64,000 nt of DNA, taken from Rhodospirillaceae bacterium UBA4468 (GTDB lineage: Bacteria > Pseudomonadota > Alphaproteobacteria > Rhodospirillales > Casp-alpha2). Location of the stretch: NCBI GenBank assembly GCA_002389385.1, contig DGOK01000102.1:28464-92463 (forward strand). The letters run 5' to 3'. Position 1 is the stretch's first letter. Each line of letters starts with the position of its first letter. The translations under genes and the position numbers were made by a program. Shown one piece after another: positions 35,373 through 44,339 of the stretch. The notes under the pieces are model-generated. The model was given only the letters and a program-made list of their open reading frames with translations, searched no databases and was not told the DNA's origin.

Positions 35373-35717
35373 ATGATGCCGTCTATCGCCCATCAAAATG
35401 TAGATCAAAAAGATGATCAAACCAATGCAGCTCAACGCACGAGTGCGTTACTCAAAGCGATGGGGAACAGACACCGGCTGATGATTTTATGCCATTTGTC
35501 TGAAACCGAATCCAGTGTATAAGAACTTGAAAAGGTTGTTGGCCTGAGCCAGTCTGCGTTATCGTAGCATCTTGCAAAATTACGTCATGAGAATCTGGTA
35601 AAAACGCGGCGTCATGCACAGACAATATATTATTCGTTGTCGGGTCTCGTCGCATCCGAGGTGATCAAAGCCCTAAGATACGACCCATGCCAAACGTCAG
35701 CGGAACCGCAGAGCTAA
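35373..35717 (+). pseudogene. SqrR/BigR-like ArsR repressor gene with two in-frame stops
   Basis: From ATG 35373 one frame runs to 35717 with two internal stops, TAA at 35520-35522 and TAG at 35565-35567. Ignoring them, it reads as an ArsR-family winged-helix repressor: MGNRHRLMILCHLSETE, then GLSQSALS-stop-HLAKLR, then QTIYYSLSGL. The TAG sits where the recognition helix has Gln (S-Q-H-L). Both stops fit CAA/CAG to TAA/TAG. Two cysteines remain, at codons 40 and 106. The 66-residue spacing equals that of the persulfide-sensing pair in BigR (Cys42/Cys108) and SqrR (Cys41/Cys107). The protein would repress sulfide-detoxification genes. In this state it is presumably inactive, leaving its targets derepressed. 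Confidence 0.87.
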
Positions 35718-35721
35718 AGCC

Positions 35722-36750
35722 TTACGTCAGCGTAAAGATATAAACACCGTCATCACGCACCGAGCGCACTGCGCGTCCATCCATAACCAACTGATGCAAG
35801 TGAGCTAACGTCTCGCCAATTGCAAAGAACGTTTGATGCTCGTCCAGTTCACGCTTGAACAGGCGGTAAAGAACTTCAACGCCTGTGCTTGGCTCAAACA
35901 ATGCCTCAACGGTATCATCAAGCCGTTCTACATGGTGCGCATCCAGATCATCCAAACGCGCGTGGAGGCCTTTAAACGGCCAGTTATGGCTAGGCAGGAT
36001 CAATGGGTCGCCTGGGATTTGCTGGCGGAGATGTTCAATACTTTGAATATATAACTGCAGCGGTTGCCCATCAGGCTCTTGTGGCCAAACGCTCACATTC
36101 GGGCTGATTTTTGGCAAAACCTGATCGCCTGAAATCAGCACATCAGCTTCGTCACAATATAAGCACGCATGCTCAGGTGAATGTCCACGACCAACAATCA
36201 TACGCCAAGACTTGCCGCCAATTATGATCTCACTCCCATCTTCAATACGCTGTAGTGCGGCAGGAATGGTTGAGACTGCCTTTTTATAACCACCCATACG
36301 ACGCGTTACCGTATCCATCAATTCAGGCGTAAAGCCTGCACGATGGTAGAACTTTTTATAGACATCTAATGAGACCTCCTGGCCATCCAGTGACAGCATT
36401 CGGCCAAACGTCCATTCCGTCAGCGGCATGATCAGCGGCACGTTAAAGCGTTCCGTCAGCCATCCTGCCAAACCGGCATGATCTGGATGGAAATGCGTAA
36501 CGACGACGCGATTGACGGGGCGTCCGCCCATTGTGCCCTGGAATAATGTCTCCCAAGCGGCTTTGCAGTCGTCAGTACAGATACCTGTATCAACAATGAC
36601 CCACTCGTCGCCATCTTCAAGCAACCAGAGATTAATATGGTCCAATTTGAACGGCAGCGGCATACGCAGCCAGTGAATGCCTGGCGCCACTTGCATGGTT
36701 TCGCCAATCGCAGGTTCGCCTTCGAAGACGTAATTCGGGATATAAGTCAT
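35722..36750 (-). CDS. Metallo-beta-lactamase fold hydrolase
   Basis: The 342-residue protein has the MBL-fold zinc-binding motif THFHPDHAGL near residue 105, preceded by VIVDTGI. Downstream it has GRGHSPEHACLY and SGDQVLPKISPNV with the third His and bridging Asp, and PSHNWPF near the end. A winged-helix-like C-terminal region follows, as in LACTB2-like members. The reaction is hydrolytic but the substrate is not evident. Its stop lies four bases from the convergent SqrR/BigR-like pseudogene; those regulators often neighbour MBL-type persulfide dioxygenases, but this protein is longer and not clearly one. Confidence 0.9.
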   Translation of the reverse strand: MTYIPNYVFEGEPAIGETMQVAPGIHWLRMPLPFKLDHINLWLLEDGDEWVIVDTGICTDDCKAAWETLFQGTMGGRPVNRVVVTHFHPDHAGLAGWLTERFNVPLIMPLTEWTFGRMLSLDGQEVSLDVYKKFYHRAGFTPELMDTVTRRMGGYKKAVSTIPAALQRIEDGSEIIIGGKSWRMIVGRGHSPEHACLYCDEADVLISGDQVLPKISPNVSVWPQEPDGQPLQLYIQSIEHLRQQIPGDPLILPSHNWPFKGLHARLDDLDAHHVERLDDTVEALFEPSTGVEVLYRLFKRELDEHQTFFAIGETLAHLHQLVMDGRAVRSVRDDGVYIFTLT

Positions 36751-36823
36751 GCAGCGTTTTTAAAGACTTGGGTCGGATTTGCAAACATCTGAGAACATGC
36801 AAATGCAGATAAACTAAAACAGC

Positions 36824-37753
36824 TTAGATCAAAAACCATGGCGTTTCAGGTTCAGGGTGCTGTTCACCCGGACGCACCATCGGGATTTCATCAGGCACAC
36901 GCTCACGTACCGTTGCCGGGCGCTCATTCGCGTTTACTTTCGGCGCAGGTCGTTCGTTTGCTGTCATGTTAGGCGCAGGTCGGCCATTAATATCATGGCC
37001 TTCACGGATCATCCGTTCCTTATTAATAATATAATGTAGTTCTTCTTTGATGATTTCTGTGTGGCGTGTGGGCTCTGCCTTCAAGACTGCCGAGACGATC
37101 CCAAGCTTAACGGATTTCGGAATACGATCGAAATTTTCCAGCATCATAAATTTGATAGATGGCCGCACAGATGAGGATAGAAGCAGACTCAGCATCAATT
37201 TCTTGCGGACATCGTGACGCATATTACCAGCTTCGGTTAGCTCAAAAAATTCATGAACGAACTGTCGCGGCGCAATTTCACCATCAAGCAATGACTTAAG
37301 GTTTTCGCGAAGCGCAGCGGTAAATTTCTTGCGGGTCTCGATAACAATCTTCGACGCATGACGACGCACCTTATTAAGACTGTCAGGCTCAAACGCGTGA
37401 TCTGTGACGTATTTTAAGCATTCGCGGACAAGCTCATGACGCGATGTGTCACCAATAATTTCGATAACGCCGCGGACCAGATTTGTTGAATTCCCAAGTG
37501 GTGCCAGGCGCGCTGTCGCAGCCAATGCCATAGACCCTTCAGGGTCGCGCGCGCACACCATCGCCAACGCGAGTGGATCTTCATAACTTGATAGATCAAT
37601 TTCTTTGTTCAACAAGTTCTCAGGCACAATAAGGCGTGTCGCTTGTCCGGGCATGACCAAAGGCTCGCAGGCCTTGTAGCTTTTCTTGATACCAAGTGCG
37701 GTTTGCAGACCTTCGCTGGAAATTCCAAGCGCGTTGTAAGCAGATTCGCTCAC
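36824..37753 (-). CDS. Uncharacterised helical protein with a Pro/Asn-rich repeat tail
   Basis: I do not recognise a named family. The 309-residue protein is predicted mostly helical over residues 40-245, with Leu-rich amphipathic segments suggesting HEAT-like packing. It then changes to a low-complexity tail with three related units (GRPAPN-MTANERPAP-KVNANERPA) before a short acidic-proline end. There is no signal peptide or membrane segment. The start is a GTG at 37753, overlapping the TGA of the XRE regulator by four bases, so it is translationally coupled to it. The pair probably works together, with the regulator either controlling or binding this protein. Confidence 0.75.
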   Translation of the reverse strand: MSESAYNALGISSEGLQTALGIKKSYKACEPLVMPGQATRLIVPENLLNKEIDLSSYEDPLALAMVCARDPEGSMALAATARLAPLGNSTNLVRGVIEIIGDTSRHELVRECLKYVTDHAFEPDSLNKVRRHASKIVIETRKKFTAALRENLKSLLDGEIAPRQFVHEFFELTEAGNMRHDVRKKLMLSLLLSSSVRPSIKFMMLENFDRIPKSVKLGIVSAVLKAEPTRHTEIIKEELHYIINKERMIREGHDINGRPAPNMTANERPAPKVNANERPATVRERVPDEIPMVRPGEQHPEPETPWFLI

Positions 37754-38223
37754 GCGACCACCCGCAAACGCTGAGGTCCGATGTTGCGAACCGGCACATT
37801 GGTTTTGATCAGCCAGTCTTTGAACATGCGCGCGCCATCACGCAGCGCCGTTGGCTTCAAAACCCGGTTAATCGCTTCTTGTTGATAAAGCGACTGGCGC
37901 ATTGCTGCCAATTCGCTTTCACGTCCTAAACGCCACGCTAATGGAACATCTTCCATGGCATCCAACGTCCGTTCTTTCGAGCCAATAACATCGGCTAGAA
38001 TCAACGTCAGGAATTGAATGGTGTTTTCATGGGGCTTGGCCGTGCCGCGCCGCCACTTACTAATGGTCGACGGTGCGACACCAAGCAATTTTGCCAGTTC
38101 CTTACCAGCAACACCGCCATCCGTAAGACCACGAAAGACGGGTCTTAAGTCCACAAGGTCCACATCCCAGTTATTTGAGACCCCATCAATATTTATCGCA
38201 GACCCTGCCCGGTCGTCGCTCAT
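37750..38223 (-). CDS. XRE-like helix-turn-helix protein
   Basis: The 157-residue protein has a helix-turn-helix at about residues 35-65 (VAGKELAKLLGVAPSTISKWRRG), similar to Cro/C1-type DNA-binding domains. A helical C-terminal part with a conserved-looking VPLAWRLGRESE segment follows. I chose the ATG at 38223 (MSDDRAGS); a frame from 38262 reads into the promoter region. It is probably a local transcription regulator. A GTTAA-N5-TTAAC inverted repeat lies about 60 bases upstream. It is divergent from the ROK kinase gene and coupled to the downstream helical protein. Confidence 0.82.
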   Translation of the reverse strand: MSDDRAGSAINIDGVSNNWDVDLVDLRPVFRGLTDGGVAGKELAKLLGVAPSTISKWRRGTAKPHENTIQFLTLILADVIGSKERTLDAMEDVPLAWRLGRESELAAMRQSLYQQEAINRVLKPTALRDGARMFKDWLIKTNVPVRNIGPQRLRVVA

Positions 38224-38283
38224 TTTTAACACCCCAGATTGCCCTGTCCCCGAGTAAGCCACTCGGAATACACTAATCTTTGC

Positions 38284-38298
38284 GTTAATATGGTTAAC
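38284..38298. promoter_or_regulatory. Small inverted repeat upstream of the XRE gene
   Basis: GTTAA at 38284-38288 and TTAAC at 38294-38298 form an exact 5-base inverted repeat with a 5-base spacer, in the divergent gap between the XRE gene and the ROK kinase. It is short and AT-rich, so chance is possible. Its position fits an autoregulatory operator. Confidence 0.35.
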
Positions 38299-38392
38299 AA
38301 ATCCCTATATTTCGTACAACCAACAATATGTAGATGAAGAAAGATACATGCCGCGACTCCCCATTTTGCGAGCAATAGCCTAATATTTCCGC

Positions 38393-39301
38393 ATGAGAAT
38401 AGGGGTCGACCTCGGAGGAACGAAGATAGAAGCCATTGTCCTGGACGACGATGGTGGCGAACACGCGCGGATTCGCATCCCCAGTCCTCAAGGAGATTAC
38501 ACGAAAACCATCTCGGCCATATGCGATGTAGTCGCAGATGTGTCCAAGATTGCAGGATGCGATAGGCAAACTAATGTCGGTGTCGGCATCCCGGGTGCGA
38601 CCTCTCCCAAGACCGGTTTGGTCAAGAATGCCAATTCCACATGGCTCATCGGCCATTCGCTTGAGCGCGATCTTTGTGATGCCTTGGCACGCGATGTTCG
38701 TATCGACAATGACGCCAATTGCTTTGCCATTTCAGAAGCCGTTGACGGCGCTGGCAAAGATTGCAACGTGGTCTTTGGGGTTATTCTTGGCACCGGCGTT
38801 GGCGGCGGAATCGCCATCAATGGCTCGCCCCTGACAGGTCGTAACGCCATCACCGGAGAATGGGGGCACAATCCCATGCCCTGGCCAAATACAGAATCAG
38901 AACTTCCCGGGCCATCGTGTTATTGCGGCAAAACCGGCTGCATCGAGACATTTCTGTCCGGTCCCGGATTGCAACACGATCACGCCAGTACGGGCGGCGA
39001 GAACATATCCTCGACCGAGATTGTTTCTCGCGCAGAAAAGGGCGACACCGAAGCGGTGGCAACCATGCAGCGCTATGCAGATAGATTGGCGCGTGCCTTA
39101 TCAGGTGTCATTAATATCGTGGATCCAGATATTATTGTGCTGGGTGGTGGGCTATCGAACATTGCAAGTCTTTATGAAGATGTGCCAAAATTATTGGGGC
39201 GTTATGTCTTTTCTGATGTCTGCGAGACGCCTCTTGTCAAAAATATTCACGGCGATAGTTCGGGCGTGCGCGGTGCTGCCTGGTTATGGTCCAAGTCTTA
39301 A
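38393..39301 (+). CDS. ROK-family sugar kinase
   Basis: The 302-residue protein begins MRIGVDLGGTKIEAIVLDD, the ATP-phosphate motif of ROK kinases. It has a DNDANCFAISEA segment with the catalytic Asp, a GTGVGGGIAING motif, and the EWGHNPM and CYCGKTGCIETF segments with the His and Cys residues that bind structural zinc. Such enzymes phosphorylate fructose, mannose, glucose or N-acetylglucosamine; the C-G-x2-GC-x-E motif does not separate these. There is no DNA-binding domain, so it is a kinase and not a ROK repressor. It is followed after 12 bases by an enoyl-CoA hydratase gene. Confidence 0.92.
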   Translation: MRIGVDLGGTKIEAIVLDDDGGEHARIRIPSPQGDYTKTISAICDVVADVSKIAGCDRQTNVGVGIPGATSPKTGLVKNANSTWLIGHSLERDLCDALARDVRIDNDANCFAISEAVDGAGKDCNVVFGVILGTGVGGGIAINGSPLTGRNAITGEWGHNPMPWPNTESELPGPSCYCGKTGCIETFLSGPGLQHDHASTGGENISSTEIVSRAEKGDTEAVATMQRYADRLARALSGVINIVDPDIIVLGGGLSNIASLYEDVPKLLGRYVFSDVCETPLVKNIHGDSSGVRGAAWLWSKS

Positions 39302-39313
39302 AAAGGTCCCTCA

Positions 39314-40084
39314 ATGAGCGTTTCAATTAATCACCCCAAAGACGGCGTTGCCGAAATCATCATCGACCGTGACGACAAACGAAACGCGCTCAACAGCGAG
39401 ACCGTCAAAGGCATTACCGATGCCGCAATCCAATTGGCCAAGGATGACGATCTACGTGTTGTCGTCTTGCGCGCAACTGGCACGCGGGCGTTCTCAGCTG
39501 GGGCAGATATTTCGGAACTATCCGGGCTCGATAAAGCAACCGCGTTTAACTTCATTAATAATCTGCGGGGCGCGATCCAGGCAATCTTTGATCTGCCAGT
39601 CCCGGTCATTTGCCGTATTCAAGGGGCGTGTATCGGGGGTGCGATGGAAATGGCCGCTGCCTGCGATCTTCGCATTGCTACAAGCAATGCAACGTTCTGC
39701 ATGCCCGAAGTTCGTGTCGGCATTCCTTCTGTCATTCAAGCCGTACTGTTGCCACGCCTTATGGGTCGAGGACGTGCCGGATGGTTGATCTTATCTGGTG
39801 ACGTGATAGAAGCCAACATCGCGTATGAATGGGGTTTTCTTGAAGAAGTCGTTGATCCAGAAATTCTGGACGATGCCGTCGATACTGCCGTTGCATCAAT
39901 TCTGGCGTCTGCCCCTGCCGCAGTCCGAGCCCAGAAAAAACTGCTGCAGTCCTGGGATCACACACCGCTGGACGCAGCAATCACGGCAAGTATGGATACG
40001 TTTGCAGAAGCTTATGATACAGACGAGCCTGCCCAATACATGGCGCACATCTTGAACAAAAAAATAGAGCTGGGTGAATCCTAA
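39314..40084 (+). CDS. Enoyl-CoA hydratase/isomerase family protein
   Basis: The 256-residue crotonase-fold protein has the oxyanion-hole segments FSAGADISEL and GACIGGAMEMAAACDLRIA. The second catalytic Glu of classical hydratases is plausible in FCMPEVRVGIPS. It hydrates trans-2-enoyl-CoA or carries out a related reaction; specificity is not evident. The start ATG 39314 follows an AAAGGT site. It is the second gene of a probable two-gene unit with the ROK kinase, a pairing with no obvious metabolic logic. A second crotonase homologue lies in the catabolic island at 60.5 kb. Confidence 0.9.
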   Translation: MSVSINHPKDGVAEIIIDRDDKRNALNSETVKGITDAAIQLAKDDDLRVVVLRATGTRAFSAGADISELSGLDKATAFNFINNLRGAIQAIFDLPVPVICRIQGACIGGAMEMAAACDLRIATSNATFCMPEVRVGIPSVIQAVLLPRLMGRGRAGWLILSGDVIEANIAYEWGFLEEVVDPEILDDAVDTAVASILASAPAAVRAQKKLLQSWDHTPLDAAITASMDTFAEAYDTDEPAQYMAHILNKKIELGES

Positions 40085-40135
40085 CAATTTATTCCGGGAC
40101 GCATCAATCGCGTTTATATATTGAGAGACTTGTTC

Positions 40136-40999
40136 TTAGTGCGCCATCAGCATTGGGATTTTTGCATGACCCAAAACATGTTTCGTCACGCCACCAAGAA
40201 TAAGCTGACGCATCCGGCTATGGGTATAGGCACCACTAACTAGAAGGTCAGCACCAAACTTCTCGCATTCTTCCAAAAGTCTCGGTCCAACACTGCCTGC
40301 AGATGCCTCAAAGATTTGAGTGTCAGGCTTCACCCCGTGCCATTCCAGATAGCTGGCGAGCTCGGTTCCACGTGCACCTGAAGTGCGGAAACTATCGGCT
40401 GTTAAAACCATAACGGCCTCGGCTTGCTCAAGAATGCGTACCGCAGCAGAAACTGCGCGTGCAGATTGCACACTGCCATTCCACGAAATCGCCACACGTT
40501 TTCGGATCGACGCCGTACCGCCCGGGGGCACAACAAGCACAGGACGTCCACTTTCGAAAATCGCTGCGTTCAGTGTCATCGGCGTTAGCACATCATCAGA
40601 ATCGCCCGGTCTCGCAACAACAATCAAATCATTGAGGCGACCAATACGTGCCAAGACTTCATCTTCGCGACCGTGTTCGTGTCGCCAAGAAACTGTCACC
40701 TTACGCTCACCACTAGGCTTATCTGCCACATCAACGCCATGTCGGATAACGCTTGCATCAAACATCGCGCGGGCACTATCTGCACGACTGCGCGCCTCTT
40801 TCTCGGCCATGCCAATCATATCTTCAACCATCGAGACAGACATACCCTCGCCCAGTAAAGGAATCGATTCCTTGGCTTCAGGTTCAACATGCAAAACTTC
40901 GAGATGACTTTTGAGATCTTTGGCGACCGAATACGCTTTATCGAGGGTACCTTCGTTTTCTGGCGCGCCACTAAGGGGACATAAGATGGTGTTGACCAC
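40136..40999 (-). CDS. Universal stress protein with tandem Usp domains
   Basis: The 287-residue protein contains two Usp-fold halves. The first (residues 1-145) begins TILCPLSGAPENEGTLDKAY. The second (about 150-287) has VAISWNGSVQSARAVSAAV, and its end, GADLLVSGAYTHSRMRQLILG-GVT, resembles the GxSRxxxxxxG-S/T ATP-binding stretch. Such tandem Usp proteins are cytosolic and induced by stress or stationary phase. The start is GTG 40999 with GGAGG six bases upstream, a strong site. The gene is probably monocistronic. Confidence 0.92.
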   Translation of the reverse strand: MVNTILCPLSGAPENEGTLDKAYSVAKDLKSHLEVLHVEPEAKESIPLLGEGMSVSMVEDMIGMAEKEARSRADSARAMFDASVIRHGVDVADKPSGERKVTVSWRHEHGREDEVLARIGRLNDLIVVARPGDSDDVLTPMTLNAAIFESGRPVLVVPPGGTASIRKRVAISWNGSVQSARAVSAAVRILEQAEAVMVLTADSFRTSGARGTELASYLEWHGVKPDTQIFEASAGSVGPRLLEECEKFGADLLVSGAYTHSRMRQLILGGVTKHVLGHAKIPMLMAH

Positions 41000-41060
41000 G
41001 ATGAGCCTCCGTTTAATCGTTAGACTATATTATGCCAGCATTCAGGCTTTCACGCAAAGA

Positions 41061-42602
41061 TTACACGCCTAAAATACGAAGTCCTTGAGCAACTGTCTCC
41101 GTCTTTTCGCCCGCACTGTTAACAGACGCCCATGTCATTTCTCCAACATCATAGGCCGATTGAGACCGGGCAATTTCCGGCGTGATATCAGAAACATTTC
41201 GTTCGCGTTTCATCACCCGCTCAATACGCACATCTTCTGGTGCATCAACCCAAATACCGGTAAATGGCACGCCTAATTCCGTGGCCAAAGCCTCAGCGGT
41301 TTCACGTTGGTCCTGCATCGCAAAGACAGCATCCAGCACGACACTTTGACCGGCCAGGATTGCTTCGCGCGCCTGATCAATAAATGCCTCATACGTCTTT
41401 ACTGTCATCTCGGCGGTATAGCCTTCAGCACCCAGTGTCTCGTTCGGATGGATACCCGAGATGCGCTTGCGCACAACATCAGTGCGTACAACACGCGCAC
41501 CCGGTGCCAATCCAATATGGGATGCAACTTCCCGGGCTAGCCGTGATTTACCTGACCCAGACAATCCACCCACAGCAACAAGCCTTGGCGGTGTCTCATT
41601 CAAATACTCTTTAGCCAATACCAAGTAATCTCGAGCTATCTGAAGTTCCTGGTCCCGAGCATCCTCGTCTGTTTGTACCGCAAAAATTGCGGCGCCAACA
41701 TGTGCCCGAATTTGCGCCCGCATGGACAAGAATATCGGTAGCACACGATATATATCTGCCTGCTCGTCAGCGACTTCGAGATATCTATTCAATAGGAATG
41801 ACGCCAAGCGACGTTGTCCGTGGAACTGTAAGTCCATCAATACAAATGCCAGATCATAGGCCACATCAATTTCTGAAAAATCATCCGAGAACTCAATCGC
41901 ATCAAACAACGTTGGTTGCCCATCAACGAGGCGAATATTTCGGAGATACAAATCCCCATGACAATGGCGCACACATCCACGCTTGCGGCGCGCATCTAAA
42001 ACTAGTTGCTGCGCATCAATCCGGGCAAGTGTCTCTGACGTCACAGCATTCACATCTTTTGCGGAAAAAGCTTCATCGGGCAAAGCCGCAAATGCCTTCA
42101 CATTATTCTCAGCGATTTTACGGATACCATTCGCGCCACCGCGGGCTTTGCTGATTTCAGCATGGGTATGGAATTCTGAAATCGCATCCGCCAGACCTTC
42201 AATCATCGGGCGCCGCAATCCGCGCTCAACTTTTATCAGTCGATCAAATAATGTGGCTTCATCAAATCGTGCCATCTCAACCAGCCAATCAACAATCTCG
42301 CCATCTCCATCCACAGCGAATTGTCCATCGTCCATCGTCACAGGCACCACGCCTTTATAGATTGTGGGTGCGGTGCGGCGATTGATTTCTAACTCACGCT
42401 CGCAGGCAATGCGCCGCGCTTCTAATGTTGTAAAATCTAAAAATGAATAGGCTACAGCGCGTTTTAATTTAAAGGCGCGTTCGCCACTCAAGAATATGAC
42501 CGAGATATGCGTTGTAGTAATCTTGGGCGGACCATCGATCGTGCTGAGTTCTTGCTGTAAAAAAGCAATCACGTCTTGCTGTATGGCGTTTGATGCACTC
42601 AA
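41061..42602 (-). CDS. Fusion of an APH-like kinase and a P-loop kinase
   Basis: The 513-residue protein joins two nucleotide-handling domains. Residues about 1-330 form an aminoglycoside phosphotransferase-like fold, with the catalytic loop HCHGDLYLRNI and the metal-binding FDAIEFSDDFSEIDVAYDLAF. Residues about 340-513 form a P-loop kinase with Walker A GGLSGSGKS and a second acidic segment in VVLDAVFAMQDQRE. This two-domain family is common in proteobacteria and is often annotated as an AAA family ATPase, but its substrate is not known to me. It does not imply antibiotic resistance. Its start overlaps the cation-efflux stop by four bases. Confidence 0.9.
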   Translation of the reverse strand: MSASNAIQQDVIAFLQQELSTIDGPPKITTTHISVIFLSGERAFKLKRAVAYSFLDFTTLEARRIACERELEINRRTAPTIYKGVVPVTMDDGQFAVDGDGEIVDWLVEMARFDEATLFDRLIKVERGLRRPMIEGLADAISEFHTHAEISKARGGANGIRKIAENNVKAFAALPDEAFSAKDVNAVTSETLARIDAQQLVLDARRKRGCVRHCHGDLYLRNIRLVDGQPTLFDAIEFSDDFSEIDVAYDLAFVLMDLQFHGQRRLASFLLNRYLEVADEQADIYRVLPIFLSMRAQIRAHVGAAIFAVQTDEDARDQELQIARDYLVLAKEYLNETPPRLVAVGGLSGSGKSRLAREVASHIGLAPGARVVRTDVVRKRISGIHPNETLGAEGYTAEMTVKTYEAFIDQAREAILAGQSVVLDAVFAMQDQRETAEALATELGVPFTGIWVDAPEDVRIERVMKRERNVSDITPEIARSQSAYDVGEMTWASVNSAGEKTETVAQGLRILGV

Positions 42603-43549
42603 TGGAAAACAGCTCGAGCCTCTTCAACGCCTTCGGGATCTTCGTGAATGATCACTTCAGCATTCGGGAACGCCTCCATTAATTCATCTTCGACTTCTTC
42701 AGAAATTTCATGGGCTTGTATTAGCTTCATGTCGCCGTCGAGTTCAAGATGGAATTGGATAAACACATGTAAGCCAGACGAGCGCGTACGCAAATCGTGC
42801 AACCCTTTGACTTCTTTATGTGCCATGACGATTTCTCGGATTTTTTGCCGGTCATCGTCCTCAAGTTCGCGGTCCATCAAGATCGCCAAGGACGTTTGAC
42901 CGATTCCCCAGGCACCCTTCACGATATACAGCGCAATGAGTATTGCGATCAAAGGGTCGGCATACTTCCATCCCAAATGGCTGGACATAAACAACGACAC
43001 CATGACGCCCAAGTTGATCAGCACGTCTGTTTGATAATGAAGGCTATCGGCATCAATCGCGACGGAGCCAGACTTCTTCACGACATAGCGCTGAAAGATC
43101 ACCAGAATGATTGTTATAACGATAGAGAACACCATCACAGCATAGCCGATGTCCATGTTCGCAATCTCACGTGGGTGGGCGACGCGTTCACCAGCTTGCA
43201 CCAAAAGGAACGCCGCCGAACCGCAAATGAATGCGCCCTGCACTAATCCGGCCAAGGGCTCAGCTTTACCATGACCAAAGCGATGTTCCCGGTCAGCAGG
43301 CTGCAAGGCATGATGAACGGCAAGCAAGTTGATCAGGGACGCCGCAGCATCAAGGATAGAATCCAATAACGTTGAAAGCAGACTGACAGAATCTGTCATA
43401 ATCCAGGCCGCGAACTTAGTCACAATCAAGATTGTCGCTACACTTACAGACGCAATCGCTGCAGCGCGCATAAGCTTGCCACCAACGATCATCGGATCGA
43501 CGGTCTCAACAGTAGCGCTTTCAGCAGATGGTGTTTTGGGTGTGCTCAC
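42599..43549 (-). CDS. Cation diffusion facilitator (FieF-like metal efflux)
   Basis: CDF proteins export divalent metals (Zn, Fe, Cd, Co or Mn) by proton antiport at the inner membrane. The 316-residue protein has six hydrophobic helices. The metal-site residues are in LLDSILDAA (TM2) and LHYQTDVLIN (TM5), matching the FieF Asp/Asp and His/Asp sites. The HRFGHGKAEPLA loop and a cytoplasmic C-terminal domain with a His-x-Phe pair (FIQFHLELDGD) follow. Which metal is moved cannot be read. Four-base overlaps join it to pdxH upstream and the kinase fusion downstream, so the three genes form one coupled operon. Confidence 0.94.
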   Translation of the reverse strand: MSTPKTPSAESATVETVDPMIVGGKLMRAAAIASVSVATILIVTKFAAWIMTDSVSLLSTLLDSILDAAASLINLLAVHHALQPADREHRFGHGKAEPLAGLVQGAFICGSAAFLLVQAGERVAHPREIANMDIGYAVMVFSIVITIILVIFQRYVVKKSGSVAIDADSLHYQTDVLINLGVMVSLFMSSHLGWKYADPLIAILIALYIVKGAWGIGQTSLAILMDRELEDDDRQKIREIVMAHKEVKGLHDLRTRSSGLHVFIQFHLELDGDMKLIQAHEISEEVEDELMEAFPNAEVIIHEDPEGVEEARAVFH

Positions 43550-44130
43550 GGGAATTGACGTTCCGTTGTCCAGGTCTTTCCATCACGGTTATACACGACC
43601 CGTTCGTGCAGACGGAATTTACCATCAGACCAGAACTCAATCAGTTCGGGGGCAACGCGAAACCCAGACCAGTGCGGCGGGCGCGGCACTTCGCCAACAC
43701 CAAACTTTGCCGTAAACTCGGCAACGCGTCGTTCCAGAATGAACATACCTTCCATTGGGCGTGATTGCTCAGAGGCCCAGGCACCAATACGACTACCACG
43801 TGGTCTGGACTGATAATACGCATCCGCTTCCGCATCAGAAACCCGTTCTGCGTGACCTTCGATACGGACCTGCTTGCGAAGGCTCTTCCAATGAAAATTG
43901 AGCGCGACGTGATTATTATCAGCTAACTGCTGACCTTTTTTACTCTCGAGATTTGTATAGAAAACAAACCCCTCCTGGTCAAAGTCCTTCAACAGCACCA
44001 TGCGTGAAGACGGCTTACCGTCTGATGTGGTCGTCGCTAAGTTCATGGCCGTCGGGTCATTGATCTCTTTTTCTTTGGCCATATCCAGCCATTTGCCAAA
44101 AAGATCGAAAGGTTCACTATAATTTGTCAT
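43546..44130 (-). CDS. pdxH: Pyridoxamine/pyridoxine 5'-phosphate oxidase
   Basis: PdxH is an FMN enzyme that oxidises pyridoxine or pyridoxamine 5'-phosphate to pyridoxal 5'-phosphate. The 194-residue protein has SSRMVLLKDFDQEGFVFYTN, the FHWKSLRKQVRIEG segment, SRPRGSRIGAWASEQS, and the C-terminal signature WSDGKFRLHERVVYNR, all at usual spacing. I chose the ATG at 44130 (MTNYSEPF) with GGAA upstream; ATG 44136 is also possible. It is the first gene of the pdxH-CDF-kinase operon. The upstream gap of about 200 bases to the divergent lipoprotein gene should hold both promoters. Confidence 0.96.
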   Translation of the reverse strand: MTNYSEPFDLFGKWLDMAKEKEINDPTAMNLATTTSDGKPSSRMVLLKDFDQEGFVFYTNLESKKGQQLADNNHVALNFHWKSLRKQVRIEGHAERVSDAEADAYYQSRPRGSRIGAWASEQSRPMEGMFILERRVAEFTAKFGVGEVPRPPHWSGFRVAPELIEFWSDGKFRLHERVVYNRDGKTWTTERQFP

Positions 44131-44339
44131 GTTCATTTCCGTGATAGATATCACTGCATTTGCGGATGATAATTGATATCAATGTGCCTAAATTTTGCCA
44201 CATCCTGTTGATAAAGAAGTATACAAACAAAGTCGACCATGAGGCTATCAATTCGAGCGACTATTTTTCACAAGACTTGTAATATAGACGACAGAAACTT
44301 CATAATCATGACATCACAATATCGGGGACCTTAGGTACG

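Noticed and set aside
41061..42602. Aminoglycoside resistance gene
   Set aside because: The APH-like domain belongs to a fused two-kinase family with no shown drug target and lies in a pdxH-CDF operon, so resistance is not supported.
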